64,000 bases of DNA from Algoriphagus lacus. Its GTDB lineage: Bacteria > Bacteroidota > Bacteroidia > Cytophagales > Cyclobacteriaceae. The notes under the pieces were generated by a model. It was not told the origin of the DNA and made no database searches. It saw only the letters and a program-made list of their open reading frames with translations. Position numbers and translations under genes: made by a program. Location of the stretch: the NCBI RefSeq assembly GCF_003583985.1, contig NZ_QXML01000002.1, forward strand, positions 522,064 through 586,063, in the 5' to 3' direction. Shown one piece after another: positions 9,569 to 17,726 of the stretch (position 1 is the stretch's first letter; each line of letters starts with the position of its first letter).

Positions 9569-9600
9569 AAAACCCGGAAACTTCCGGGTTTTTTCTTTTT
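9569..9600 (+). terminator. Rho-independent terminator after proS
   Basis: AAAACCCGGA (9569-9578) pairs with TCCGGGTTTT (9583-9592), 4-nt loop, followed by a T-rich tract to 9600. Confidence 0.85.
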
Positions 9601-9668
9601 TGATCGTGGGATTCATCCTGTTTCTTGTATTTTAGGCTTTATTCTTCCTCTTTGATCATTATCTACCA

Positions 9669-10127
9669 ATGACTCTTTTAATTCTAGCTAGCCTACTGAT
9701 TATCGGATTGATACTGCTTTTAGTAGAAATCCTCTTCATTCCGGGTACCACTGTGGTTGGTATTTTTGGTTTGGCGGTTAGCTTAGCAGGAGTGGCATAT
9801 GCTTTTGCCTCTTTCGATTTTCAGACCGCTCTTTGGATCACAGCAATTGCAGCGGTTCTCAATCTTGTCACAGTTTGGTACGGGTTCAGTTCGGGAGTTT
9901 GGAAAAAATTTTCTCTTAAATCTTCGATGCAGGGTGGAGCGTTTGACGGTCGAACTGATGGGGTTTCTGTTGGAATGAACGGAAAGGCTGTTTCGGATAT
10001 CAAGCCCTTCGGAAAAGCTGCTTTTGGTGAATTGGTTTTGGAAGTGAAATCCGAAGAAGGCTTTATTGAAGTCGGCAAAGAAGTCAGTATTATTAAAATT
10101 GAAAACAATAAAATTCTGGTAAAATAA
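9669..10127 (+). CDS. NfeD-family membrane protein (short form)
   Basis: A 152-residue protein with three membrane segments (about 2-22, 25-45, 52-72) and a C-terminal OB-fold domain (about 90-150, ending [11 protein letters not shown]), the architecture of short NfeD proteins without the serine-protease domain. These proteins partner with flotillin/SPFH proteins in membrane microdomains. That fits the flotillin-like gene floA only 5 nt downstream, so the two form an operon. The start is ATG; no clear ribosome-binding site. Confidence 0.88.
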   Translation: MTLLILASLLIIGLILLLVEILFIPGTTVVGIFGLAVSLAGVAYAFASFDFQTALWITAIAAVLNLVTVWYGFSSGVWKKFSLKSSMQGGAFDGRTDGVSVGMNGKAVSDIKPFGKAAFGELVLEVKSEEGFIEVGKEVSIIKIENNKILVK

Positions 10128-10132
10128 CTCTT

Positions 10133-11143
10133 ATGGATCCTTCAAGTTCAATGTTTGTCTTGGTCGCTGCTTTTGCAGGGATCGTTTTATTATTCATTTT
10201 TTTATACTTCGTTCCGGTTAATCTTTGGATTACCGCCCAGTTTTCGAATGTAAAAGTCGGAATCGGTGAATTGATCGGGATGAGAATCCGGAAAGTACCG
10301 CCAAGCGTAATCGTGAATTCATTGATCACCGCAACAAAGGCAGGATTGCAATTGACCTCCAATGACCTGGAAACGCACTATCTCGCAGGTGGAAATGTAC
10401 CTACTGTAATAAGGGCTTTGATCTCTGCTGACAAAGCAAACATCAGCTTGACTTTCAAGCAGGCAACTGCGATCGATCTAGCCGGCCGTGATGTGTTTGA
10501 GGCTGTTCAAATCTCCGTTAATCCCAAGGTTATCAATACGCCAAATGTAGCCGCTGTGGCTGCTGATGGGATTCAACTCATCGCAAAAGCACGAGTAACC
10601 GTACGAGCCAACATTGCCCAGCTAGTAGGTGGCGCTGGAGAAGAAACTATCCTAGCCCGTGTGGGTGAAGGTATCGTAACATCAATTGGTTCTGCGGCTA
10701 CACATAAAAGTGTACTTGAGAATCCGGATAAAATATCCAAACTCGTGCTTTCAAGAGGTTTGGATGCGGGTACGGCATTTGAAATTTTGTCAATTGATAT
10801 TGCTGATATTGATGTGGGAACAAACATAGGAGCGAAACTTCAGATCGATCAGGCCTCTGCAGATTTGAAAGTGGCTGAGGCTAAAGCCGAAGAAAGACGG
10901 GCGATGGCTGTAGCATTGGAACAGGAAATGAAAGCCAGAAATGTGGAAATGCGAGCGAAAGTAATAGAGGCAGAAGCTGAAGTTCCGAGAGCTTTGGCAG
11001 AGGCATTCCGTTCCGGTCAGCTTGGAGTGATGGATTATTATAAAATGGAAAACATCAAATCCGATACTTCTATGCGGGAATCAATAGCCAATTCCGATAA
11101 GGATTCGAAAGATTCAGGAATAGGTAAATCGGAGAAGAAATAA
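10133..11143 (+). CDS. floA: Flotillin-like protein FloA
   Basis: A 336-residue SPFH protein close in length to Bacillus FloA (331). An N-terminal hydrophobic hairpin (about 7-30) anchors it in the membrane; the SPFH domain follows ([18 protein letters not shown] near 40-58) and then a coiled-coil flotillin region rich in Ala/Glu ([19 protein letters not shown], about 245-285). It is inferred to organise functional membrane microdomains and aid oligomerisation of membrane proteins, with the adjacent NfeD. Co-transcribed with nfeD; ends at a bidirectional terminator. Confidence 0.93.
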   Translation: MDPSSSMFVLVAAFAGIVLLFIFLYFVPVNLWITAQFSNVKVGIGELIGMRIRKVPPSVIVNSLITATKAGLQLTSNDLETHYLAGGNVPTVIRALISADKANISLTFKQATAIDLAGRDVFEAVQISVNPKVINTPNVAAVAADGIQLIAKARVTVRANIAQLVGGAGEETILARVGEGIVTSIGSAATHKSVLENPDKISKLVLSRGLDAGTAFEILSIDIADIDVGTNIGAKLQIDQASADLKVAEAKAEERRAMAVALEQEMKARNVEMRAKVIEAEAEVPRALAEAFRSGQLGVMDYYKMENIKSDTSMRESIANSDKDSKDSGIGKSEKK

Positions 11144-11144
11144 G

Positions 11145-11170
11145 AAAAGGGAGCTATTAAGCTCCCTTTT
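11145..11170. terminator. Bidirectional terminator between floA and the WG-repeat gene
   Basis: AAAAGGGAGCT (11145-11155) pairs with AGCTCCCTTTT (11160-11170), loop ATTA. The stop codon of the minus-strand WG-repeat gene starts in the loop. Confidence 0.85.
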
Positions 11171-12725
11171 TTCGTTTACCGTTTGTCGGTTCGGGTTCCT
11201 GAATCACCACCGGAACGTAGAGTTCTTTTACCAGGATTTGATTTCCAGCCCAATCCGGAACCACCTGCTGGTAATGAACCGGGAAAATCACGTCAGCTTT
11301 TTCATTTAATACTCCGGAAAGCCCCTGTTTTCTAACGATAAAAAAGCCCGGTTTTTCAACTTGGATATTTTCAAATTCAATGGGTAGGATTTCTTGGCCA
11401 GTACTGTTCAATAGGCCTCTTTTCCCCTCTTTTTCCACTAAAAAATAACCTTCTTTCAGTCTGCAAACTTGATCAAATCCTAGCTCATTCAGCGTTTGTC
11501 CGCTGGAGTTTAGAATGAAATATTGACCTCCTGCTTTGGCTATAGCGGTACCTGATGAAAATTCTTTGATCTCATCCCATTTTGCTTCGCTGATTATTCT
11601 GCCCTCTCTATCTATAAGTCCCCACGAGTCGGAATTTCTAAATGTGGCACGTTGCTCGGAGAAAATGCCTGTCTCAGCAAAATTTGGCTCAATTGTCCAA
11701 TCCCCATTTTGATTGATAAATCCGGACTTTCCGTTTTTGCCTGCAGGAAATAAGCCTTCGCTTCCACCTTTGATCCAGTCTGCTTCAGCGACAGGCTGAA
11801 CCAACCATCCTTTTTTGCTCAAAAGCCCAAGTTTGTTTTCCCTAAACCTGACATTGTATAATCCTGGTTCAATTAGCTGCACCGATTCCATTCCTACGCC
11901 ATCAAACAATATCCCGTCCTCCTCCATTACTCTCCGGAGTTTGCCGTGGATATACTCCAGCATTAAGTCTCCTTCCTTGGTGATTTTGTGATAGGAATTG
12001 TACGCAACGTCGGATTGGACTTCATCGCCTTTGATGAGTAAATATTGGTTCTCATCAAATCCGTAAAAGTAATCCCCACGAGTGTGCTCAAGTTGATCCA
12101 CAACGGGATCCATGACATAGTCACCGTCAATATTGATGATACCATATCCGGAGGATTCTTTTGCCAGGAGATACTTTCCATCATTTTCCTGTAGAAGTTG
12201 ATATGGCCGTTCTGGATCATTGGATAAGGGGAGATAATAGGATTCCCCTTTTTTGATAATGACCATGCCATTTTTCGTAAGCTTGGCTTCTTCCAGGGTT
12301 CCAAGGGCAGTGGTCTTGCCATTTCCACGTTCAAAAAGCCAGAATTCATTTCCCTTTCTCCCTAACAGGTAGTTGAAATAGGTTTGTATTTCCTCGTATT
12401 CCAGTGGCATCACAAGTTGGCCATATTCATGAAATGCGCCAATCCCTTGTGGCCCTTTGACCAAAATCCAAGGAGCGAGGTATTGGTAAATTTCTGTTCC
12501 CTTCAGATCTACCATGGGTTTTAATTCTCTGGATAGCAAAAAAAGCCCATCCTGATTTTTTCCGGTGATTACAGTTTCGCTGAGAACCTCTATCCGTTCG
12601 AAGATTGCTCTGGATTTTAGTTTTCCCTGTAAATCATACACGTCCCAAGTTTGAGCAAACACGCTTGAGGAAAAAAGCAGGGAAATCAGGGTGGCTAGAA
12701 AGAATCGGGATGAATTGGAAATCAT
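11157..12725 (-). CDS. Secreted WG-repeat protein
   Basis: A 522-residue exported protein with a signal peptide (cleavage after SSSVFA, before QTW) and many degenerate WG repeats of about 35-45 residues, seen as recurring G-x-hydrophobic-(D/N)-x-x-G-x-(W/I) turns such as GFINQNGDWTIEPNF and GLIDREGRIISEAKWDEI, in a beta-propeller-like arrangement. WG repeats (KWG family) are thought to mediate binding at the cell surface or periplasm; no enzymatic motif was seen. The C-terminal tail is short and basic (NGKRKKGA). It is downstream of and on the same strand as hemA, but a strong hairpin separates them, so it is probably its own unit. Confidence 0.85.
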   Translation of the reverse strand: MISNSSRFFLATLISLLFSSSVFAQTWDVYDLQGKLKSRAIFERIEVLSETVITGKNQDGLFLLSRELKPMVDLKGTEIYQYLAPWILVKGPQGIGAFHEYGQLVMPLEYEEIQTYFNYLLGRKGNEFWLFERGNGKTTALGTLEEAKLTKNGMVIIKKGESYYLPLSNDPERPYQLLQENDGKYLLAKESSGYGIINIDGDYVMDPVVDQLEHTRGDYFYGFDENQYLLIKGDEVQSDVAYNSYHKITKEGDLMLEYIHGKLRRVMEEDGILFDGVGMESVQLIEPGLYNVRFRENKLGLLSKKGWLVQPVAEADWIKGGSEGLFPAGKNGKSGFINQNGDWTIEPNFAETGIFSEQRATFRNSDSWGLIDREGRIISEAKWDEIKEFSSGTAIAKAGGQYFILNSSGQTLNELGFDQVCRLKEGYFLVEKEGKRGLLNSTGQEILPIEFENIQVEKPGFFIVRKQGLSGVLNEKADVIFPVHYQQVVPDWAGNQILVKELYVPVVIQEPEPTNGKRKKGA

Positions 12726-12759
12726 ATCGGGTGATAAAATTCTGAAAGGGCTAAAGATA

Positions 12760-12797
12760 AAATGACCAAAGGATTCTGTGTAATCCTTTGGTCATTT
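12760..12797 (-). terminator. Terminator downstream of hemA
   Basis: A 16-bp perfect inverted repeat (AAATGACCAAAGGATT and its complement) around a 6-nt loop, with a moderately T-rich flank on the minus strand. It lies between the hemA stop and the WG-repeat start. Confidence 0.75.
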
Positions 12798-12815
12798 CCA
12801 GAAAAGAAACTGTGT

Positions 12816-14084
12816 TTATTTTTCTGTTTTTACTTTTTCGAGGTCGAAAAGATCGGTGATGATTTCAATCATTTCCTCTGCCTGATTTCGCTGGCATGCT
12901 GCTCTTAACTGTACCACCGGTACTTTGAGAATTTTTTGCATCATGCTTTTGGTGATTTTATCAATCAGGACATAATCTTTTTCTTCCACGTTTTTAAGAT
13001 ACCGGCTGAGCTCTTCCTGGCGGATTTGCTCGAGTGACTGCTTGAGCTTATTAATGGTAGGGGATACCATCATTTCCTTCTTCCAGTTGTAAAACTCCTC
13101 AATGCTCTCGTTTATTATTTCCTCGACTTGAGGTACTGAGGCAAGCCGCTTTTCCAGAGCTTCGGATGCTTTGCTGCGAATATTGTCAACGTTGTATAGG
13201 ACTACACCTGGCACATCCTCAACTGAAGTTTCAATGCTTCTTGGTACAGATAGATCCACCAGTAACTTGTAGCTCTGGATGTCAAATTTTTTGACAATCT
13301 CTTTGGTAATAAACGGCTCATTTTTCATTATCGAGCAGACAATCACATCTGCCTCGTTCATAGCCTCTCTGCATTCCTCAAATGGAACCACTTCAAGTCC
13401 CAAAGGAGCTGCAATTTCCTGGGCTTTGGATAGTGTCCGGTTAGTGATCTTCACCTTAGCATCCGGCAAATGAACCATATTTTTTGCTACATCTTCGCCT
13501 ATTTCACCTACGCCGATTAGAAGAATGCGAGGTTGATAGGTATTTGAAGTAAGGCTTTCAATCAGCTCAATGGTTGCATATGAGAGGGAGGCGGCACCAT
13601 CTCGAAAGGAAGTTTCCTGAACAATCCGTTTGTTGGTAAAAAAGATCGTGTGCATCAGCCTATGCAAAAATGGACCTGCCATTTCCAAGTCAGCAGAGGT
13701 TTGATAGGCTCTTTTTACCTGATTCGAGATTTGGATGTCTCCGACGACCTGGGCTTCCAAGCCCATTGAAACTCGAAAAAGATGCGATATAGCCTGACGG
13801 TCATCATTAAAAATCTCGAAATAGTCCATGTAATTGACCACATCGATAAGACCTTTTTCAAGCCCTACCAATTTGATGATCTCTGTACTTAGATCTAACT
13901 CATGGCTGTAGTATACCTCAGTTCTGTTGCAGGTAGATAGAATCAATGCATCGCTCAAACTGAAAAACTCTTTAAGTTTCAGGAGAATACGATGGCTTGA
14001 TTCTTCGTCCAAAGAAATTAATTCCCGGATCTGAACAGGGGCGGTTTTATAGGATAGACTGATCGCTCGAAACTTGATCTGCAT
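12816..14084 (-). CDS. hemA: Glutamyl-tRNA reductase
   Basis: NADPH-dependent reduction of glutamyl-tRNA to glutamate-1-semialdehyde, first committed step of tetrapyrrole synthesis by the C5 route; cytoplasmic. The 422 residues show the catalytic domain with STCNRTEVYY (Cys52 as nucleophile), the GLEAQVVGD segment near 108-116, the NADPH-binding ILLIGVGEIGEDV near 186-198 and the C-terminal dimerisation helix. No hemL or other haem genes lie next to it in this window. A TAAATTTG box (14104-14111, minus strand) 20-27 nt upstream of the ATG may be its -7 promoter element. Confidence 0.96.
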   Translation of the reverse strand: MQIKFRAISLSYKTAPVQIRELISLDEESSHRILLKLKEFFSLSDALILSTCNRTEVYYSHELDLSTEIIKLVGLEKGLIDVVNYMDYFEIFNDDRQAISHLFRVSMGLEAQVVGDIQISNQVKRAYQTSADLEMAGPFLHRLMHTIFFTNKRIVQETSFRDGAASLSYATIELIESLTSNTYQPRILLIGVGEIGEDVAKNMVHLPDAKVKITNRTLSKAQEIAAPLGLEVVPFEECREAMNEADVIVCSIMKNEPFITKEIVKKFDIQSYKLLVDLSVPRSIETSVEDVPGVVLYNVDNIRSKASEALEKRLASVPQVEEIINESIEEFYNWKKEMMVSPTINKLKQSLEQIRQEELSRYLKNVEEKDYVLIDKITKSMMQKILKVPVVQLRAACQRNQAEEMIEIITDLFDLEKVKTEK

Positions 14085-14103
14085 CTTTACAAGTTTTGCA
14101 TCG

Positions 14104-14111
14104 CAAATTTA
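14104..14111 (-). promoter_or_regulatory. Candidate -7 box for hemA
   Basis: TAAATTTG on the minus strand matches the Bacteroidota -7 consensus TAnnTTTG exactly. No good -33 TTTG was found at the expected distance, so support is weak. Confidence 0.3.
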
Positions 14112-14273
14112 ACAGACAATGCTCCTTTTAAGTTTGTTTCGTGTAATTGTGAATTAATTTAGAATATATCTAAATAATGATCTTAAAATTCTTAGTTTCC
14201 AGAACCCATTTTGTTTTCTTAAACAGTATGTATTAACTTATAAGTTATTGTTTTGGGCTATACTTTTTGACTG

Positions 14274-14957
14274 ATGACCGACAGGTTTTTTTATTGGATG
14301 AAATCTTATCTGGGATTTTCCCGAAAAGAATCCCGTGGATTTCTTTTACTGATTCCCGTTTTGCTTCTCTCTGGATTGTCACCTTCATTGGTTCGTTTTT
14401 ACAAAAACAGGCAAGCAGAACAAAATTTTGCCCATTATTTAGGTCAGTTGGATAGTCTCGGGAAGTTGGAAGTCCAATTGGTCAGTTCTCCCTATCCGAC
14501 CTTTAACCCACAGGATACAGCTAAAAATACCCGAAATCAAAAACAACTCGAAAATCTAAACCGGATTCCGTTTGCGGAAGCAGATTCAATCACCCTTCAG
14601 ATTGTGCCCGGTATTGGTCAAGCTACAGCGGGCAGGATCATCAAATACCGTGAAAATCTTGGTGGATTTCACAGTCAAGGGCAGTTATTGGAAGTATTTG
14701 GAGTCAAAGAAGAAACGGCTGTATCACTTTGGGAGTTTTTTGAGTTTGAACCTTTGATTTTTCGAAAAATTCCAATCAATTCAGTCGCACTTGAAGATTT
14801 GTCAGCCCATCCCTACATCAGCTATGGTGAGGCCAAAGTTTTGTTGGCATATCGTAACCAGCACGGGAAATTCCTTTCGGAAGCGGACCTGTTGAAAATC
14901 AAAATTTTCAAATCCGAGTGGGTTGAGAAAATCAGTCCCTACCTGAATTTTGATTAA
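14274..14957 (+). CDS. Membrane-anchored helix-hairpin-helix protein (ComEA-like)
   Basis: A 227-residue protein with one membrane segment (about 24-44) and two helix-hairpin-helix regions: one near 98-140 (PGIGQATAGRIIKYRENLGGF, a ComEA-like HhH) and a second, more diverged one near 165-215 (EDLSAHPYISYGEAKVLLAYR). HhH modules bind DNA without sequence preference. The membrane anchor suggests DNA uptake or envelope-associated DNA handling, but this is inference and no other competence genes are near. Start is the ATG giving MTDRFFYW; a TTG seven bases upstream lies in another frame. Confidence 0.8.
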   Translation: MTDRFFYWMKSYLGFSRKESRGFLLLIPVLLLSGLSPSLVRFYKNRQAEQNFAHYLGQLDSLGKLEVQLVSSPYPTFNPQDTAKNTRNQKQLENLNRIPFAEADSITLQIVPGIGQATAGRIIKYRENLGGFHSQGQLLEVFGVKEETAVSLWEFFEFEPLIFRKIPINSVALEDLSAHPYISYGEAKVLLAYRNQHGKFLSEADLLKIKIFKSEWVEKISPYLNFD

Positions 14958-15008
14958 TCCGGAATTTTCCACGGAAATGTAAATTGAATTTTTGCTCATC
15001 TTTGAGGC

Positions 15009-15485
15009 ATGAGTTCCACTCAAGATCAGAAAATCAACCTTCCCATTTTAAATCTTCCTCATTTTGAGCCAACGATTCGTCAGTCAGATGGGAAGCTTTG
15101 GATTTTTGACTCATTGAGGAAAAAGTATTTGGTATTAACTCCGGAAGAGTGGGTTCGACAACATTGGACCAATTATTTAATCAATCATCAGGATTACCCT
15201 GGAGGACTTTTTTCTTTGGAAAAAGGATTGAAATACAATAAATTACAAAAAAGGACTGATTTGGTTGTTTTTGACCGGGAAGGTAAGCCCTACCTATTGG
15301 TCGAGTGTAAAGCCCCTACGATAAGGATTAATGATCAAACCTTGGGGCAGGCCATGGCTTACAACCGGGAATTAAATTGTCCCAATCTGATTCTTTCGAA
15401 TGGCATAAAACATTTTTATATGGCATATGACAGTGACGAAAAAAAATTTATTCAACGTCAAAGTTTACCGATTTGTCCCAAATAA
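15009..15485 (+). CDS. Solo HsdR N-terminal-like (PD-(D/E)XK nuclease fold) protein
   Basis: A 158-residue protein related to the N-terminal nuclease domain of type I restriction subunit HsdR. Visible are the RTDLVVFD strand (the D of the PD motif) near 81-88 and LLVECKAP (E-x-K) near 96-103, followed by the helix Q-x-x-A-M-A-Y, all as in the PD-(D/E)XK fold. No helicase domain is attached and no hsdM or hsdS is nearby, so it is not a restriction system by itself. It is a recurrent small gene in Bacteroidota with no settled function; repair or RNA/DNA processing is possible. Confidence 0.82.
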   Translation: MSSTQDQKINLPILNLPHFEPTIRQSDGKLWIFDSLRKKYLVLTPEEWVRQHWTNYLINHQDYPGGLFSLEKGLKYNKLQKRTDLVVFDREGKPYLLVECKAPTIRINDQTLGQAMAYNRELNCPNLILSNGIKHFYMAYDSDEKKFIQRQSLPICPK

Positions 15486-15499
15486 CTAGTCTTTTTTTA

Positions 15500-15511
15500 T
15501 GATTTAAATCA
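15500..15511. promoter_or_regulatory. FNR-like box (TGAT-TTAA-ATCA)
   Basis: Perfect 12-bp palindrome fitting the core of the FNR/Crp-type site TTGAT-N4-ATCAA, 47 bp upstream of the Crp/Fnr regulator's ATG. It is placed for autoregulation. The sequence is AT-rich, so chance occurrence is possible. Confidence 0.5.
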
Positions 15512-15558
15512 GTCATTTTTTAAATTCAAAGAACAATTTTTACCCAGCAATTACAATT

Positions 15559-16272
15559 ATGTCTAGTCATCCTCACAATACGCCATGTGAGCTTTGCGCC
15601 AGCAGGAAGTATTCACTTTTCTCTGACCTCCCGGAAGCTCAGATTTGCACAATATCTGATCATAAGAATCTGATATCCCATCGAAAAGGACAGATTCTCT
15701 ATTACGAAGGAACCAAGCCTTTGGGTATTTTCTGCATCAATGCCGGTGTAGTCAAAGTCTATAAAACCGCCTCAAACGGCAAGGAACAAATCATTCACTT
15801 AGCTCAAAAAGGAGACTTTCTGGGTTATGCAGCACTTTTGGGAGAGGAAAACTATTCCAATTCTGCTATGATCATCGAGGATGCCAAAATCTGTTTTGTC
15901 CCTAAAGAAGCCTTTATTAACTCCCTTCTCCACAATACGCAATTTTTTAGACGTGTTGCAAAGGCATTGAGCCATGAAATCGGAGTAATGGAGGAAAAGC
16001 TTACTGATGCTACCCAGAAAAGTATCCGGGAGCGACTTGCCTTTGTCCTCCTTCAGTTGGGAAATTCCTATGGTGTAGAAGGAGCCGGTAGTCAAAAAAT
16101 TGATCTTATTCTTAGCCGAGAAGAAATTGCCGGGATCGTCGGGACAGCTACAGAATCCGTTATTCGCCTGCTTTCCGAGTTCAAAAAAGACAAGCTGATC
16201 GATCTGGATGGAAAGAAAATCATTATCAAAGACCGGCGGGGACTCGCCCGCTTATCAGATTTTTACGCCTGA
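15559..16272 (+). CDS. Crp/Fnr-family transcriptional regulator
   Basis: A 237-residue regulator with an N-terminal cyclic-nucleotide-binding-type beta barrel (about 35-150) and a C-terminal winged helix; the recognition helix lies in IAGIVGTATESVIRLLSEF (about 194-212). The N-terminus has cysteines (CELCASRK, residues 10-17) in the position where FNR-type proteins hold an iron-sulfur cluster. Only two cysteines are close together here, so oxygen or redox sensing is suggested but not shown. An FNR-like box lies upstream. Downstream come a rhodanese, a DUF547 protein and the redox/glycan operon, all on the same strand, which it could control. Confidence 0.9.
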   Translation: MSSHPHNTPCELCASRKYSLFSDLPEAQICTISDHKNLISHRKGQILYYEGTKPLGIFCINAGVVKVYKTASNGKEQIIHLAQKGDFLGYAALLGEENYSNSAMIIEDAKICFVPKEAFINSLLHNTQFFRRVAKALSHEIGVMEEKLTDATQKSIRERLAFVLLQLGNSYGVEGAGSQKIDLILSREEIAGIVGTATESVIRLLSEFKKDKLIDLDGKKIIIKDRRGLARLSDFYA

Positions 16273-16308
16273 TTAGAACCTCTTCCCCAGGATTCGGGTT
16301 TTTCGGAC

Positions 16309-16827
16309 ATGAACAGTACACTTATCAGTTGGCTGACATTCCGGAAAACCCGATTTCTTTTTTTCGGGCTTCTCATGATGCCGTTTTTTTCCTATTCACA
16401 GTCTCTCGCTTACAAGACTTTGCTGGATGGATTATATGACAAAAATTTTCCTGTAGTCAAAGCGGAGCAAATAAGTGACCTTTCCAATTACCAGGTGCTT
16501 GATGCCAGGGAACGGGAGGAGTTTGAGGTAAGTCATCTTTCAGGTGCCAAATGGGTTGGCTATGAGACGTTTGATTTGAAGAATGTAGAAAATCTGGATC
16601 GAAATGAGCCGGTTTTAATTTATTGTACCGTGGGAGCCAGGTCTCAGGAAATCGGCAAAAAGCTTCAGGAAGCTGGATTTACCCGAGTTTACAATTTATA
16701 TGGGGGGATCATCCAATGGTCCAATTCCGAGAAACCCTTGGAGTCCCAAGGTAAGCCCACCCGAAAAGTCCATACCTATTCCAAGACTTGGGGGATTTGG
16801 CTCACCAAAGGAGAAAAAGTTAATTAG
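16309..16827 (+). CDS. Exported rhodanese-like protein
   Basis: A 172-residue protein with an N-terminal hydrophobic export signal (about 12-28, cleavage near FFSYSQS) and one rhodanese domain (about 50-145). The active-site loop is IYCTVGARSQEIG with the catalytic cysteine in place; the loop is of normal length for sulfurtransferases. Likely periplasmic sulfur transfer, substrate unknown. It starts 36 nt after the Crp/Fnr gene and is probably co-transcribed with it. Confidence 0.87.
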   Translation: MNSTLISWLTFRKTRFLFFGLLMMPFFSYSQSLAYKTLLDGLYDKNFPVVKAEQISDLSNYQVLDAREREEFEVSHLSGAKWVGYETFDLKNVENLDRNEPVLIYCTVGARSQEIGKKLQEAGFTRVYNLYGGIIQWSNSEKPLESQGKPTRKVHTYSKTWGIWLTKGEKVN

Positions 16828-16916
16828 AGTGAAAATTGCCCCATATTCTCAATTGGGCCAATAGCCATTCATCCCTATTTGAATTCTTTCCGTAGATGCC
16901 CATCAAACTCCTATTT

Positions 16917-17681
16917 ATGAAATCCCTTCGCTTTCTTCCAGTTTTCCTGATTGCTCTTTTTCTTTTTTCATGTCAAGGTTCAACCTTGGGAATGGCAGGC
17001 ACCACTCCTCCAAGTCATCAACTCTGGGATCAGCTCGTTAAAGCTCATGTCAAACCAAATGGGATGGTCGATTACAAAGGATTTATCCGGGAAAAGGCTA
17101 AGCTGGAGAGCTATCTGAAACTCCTTTCTGCCAACGCTCCCGACCGCAAAACCTGGTCAAAAAATCAGCAACTCGCCTATTGGATCAATGCCTACAATGC
17201 TTTTACGGTCAAATTGATCGTGGATAATTACCCAGTCAAAAGCATACGGGATTTGGGTCCGGCGCTAAAAATACCGATGATTAAGGATGTCTGGCATTAC
17301 CAGTTTTTTAAGATCGGAGGAGTTGATTCCAGTCTTGATGAGATTGAGCATTCCATTCTGAGAAAAGAATTTGACGAACCTCGAATCCATTTTGCGATCA
17401 ATTGTGCTTCCGTTTCCTGTCCTCCATTATTGAATGAGGCATTTGTTGCTGAGAAAATCGAGGCTCAATTAACTAAGGTGGCAACCACATTCATCAATGA
17501 TCCTTCCCGCAATAAAATCACTCCTGATCAGGCTCAGATTTCCTCCATTTTTTCCTGGTTTAAAGGTGATTTTACCAAAAAAGGATCTCTGATTGATTTT
17601 CTGAATACCTATTCAAAAGTGAAACTTAAGCCAAGCGCCAAAATTTCACATTTGGATTACAACTGGAATCTGAACGAATAG
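16917..17681 (+). CDS. DUF547 lipoprotein
   Basis: A DUF547-family protein of 254 residues. The start chosen is the second ATG, which gives MKSLRFLPVFLIALFLFSC, a lipoprotein signal with Cys19; the ATG at 16896 would add seven residues. Family marks are NKNQQLAYWINAYNAFTVKLI (about 75-95), SLDEIEHSILR and FAINCASVSCPPL with conserved cysteines, then FINDPSRN. The function of DUF547 is unknown, although a cysteine-peptidase-like fold has been suggested for relatives. It lies between the rhodanese and the FAD oxidoreductase on the same strand. Confidence 0.87.
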   Translation: MKSLRFLPVFLIALFLFSCQGSTLGMAGTTPPSHQLWDQLVKAHVKPNGMVDYKGFIREKAKLESYLKLLSANAPDRKTWSKNQQLAYWINAYNAFTVKLIVDNYPVKSIRDLGPALKIPMIKDVWHYQFFKIGGVDSSLDEIEHSILRKEFDEPRIHFAINCASVSCPPLLNEAFVAEKIEAQLTKVATTFINDPSRNKITPDQAQISSIFSWFKGDFTKKGSLIDFLNTYSKVKLKPSAKISHLDYNWNLNE

Positions 17682-17726
17682 CCGAAACATTTTCGGTAAC
17701 TTAACCCCATCCCATTTTTTTTACCC

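Noticed and set aside
15009..15485. Type I restriction-modification locus
   Set aside because: Only an HsdR-N-like domain is present; no methylase, specificity subunit or helicase domain nearby.
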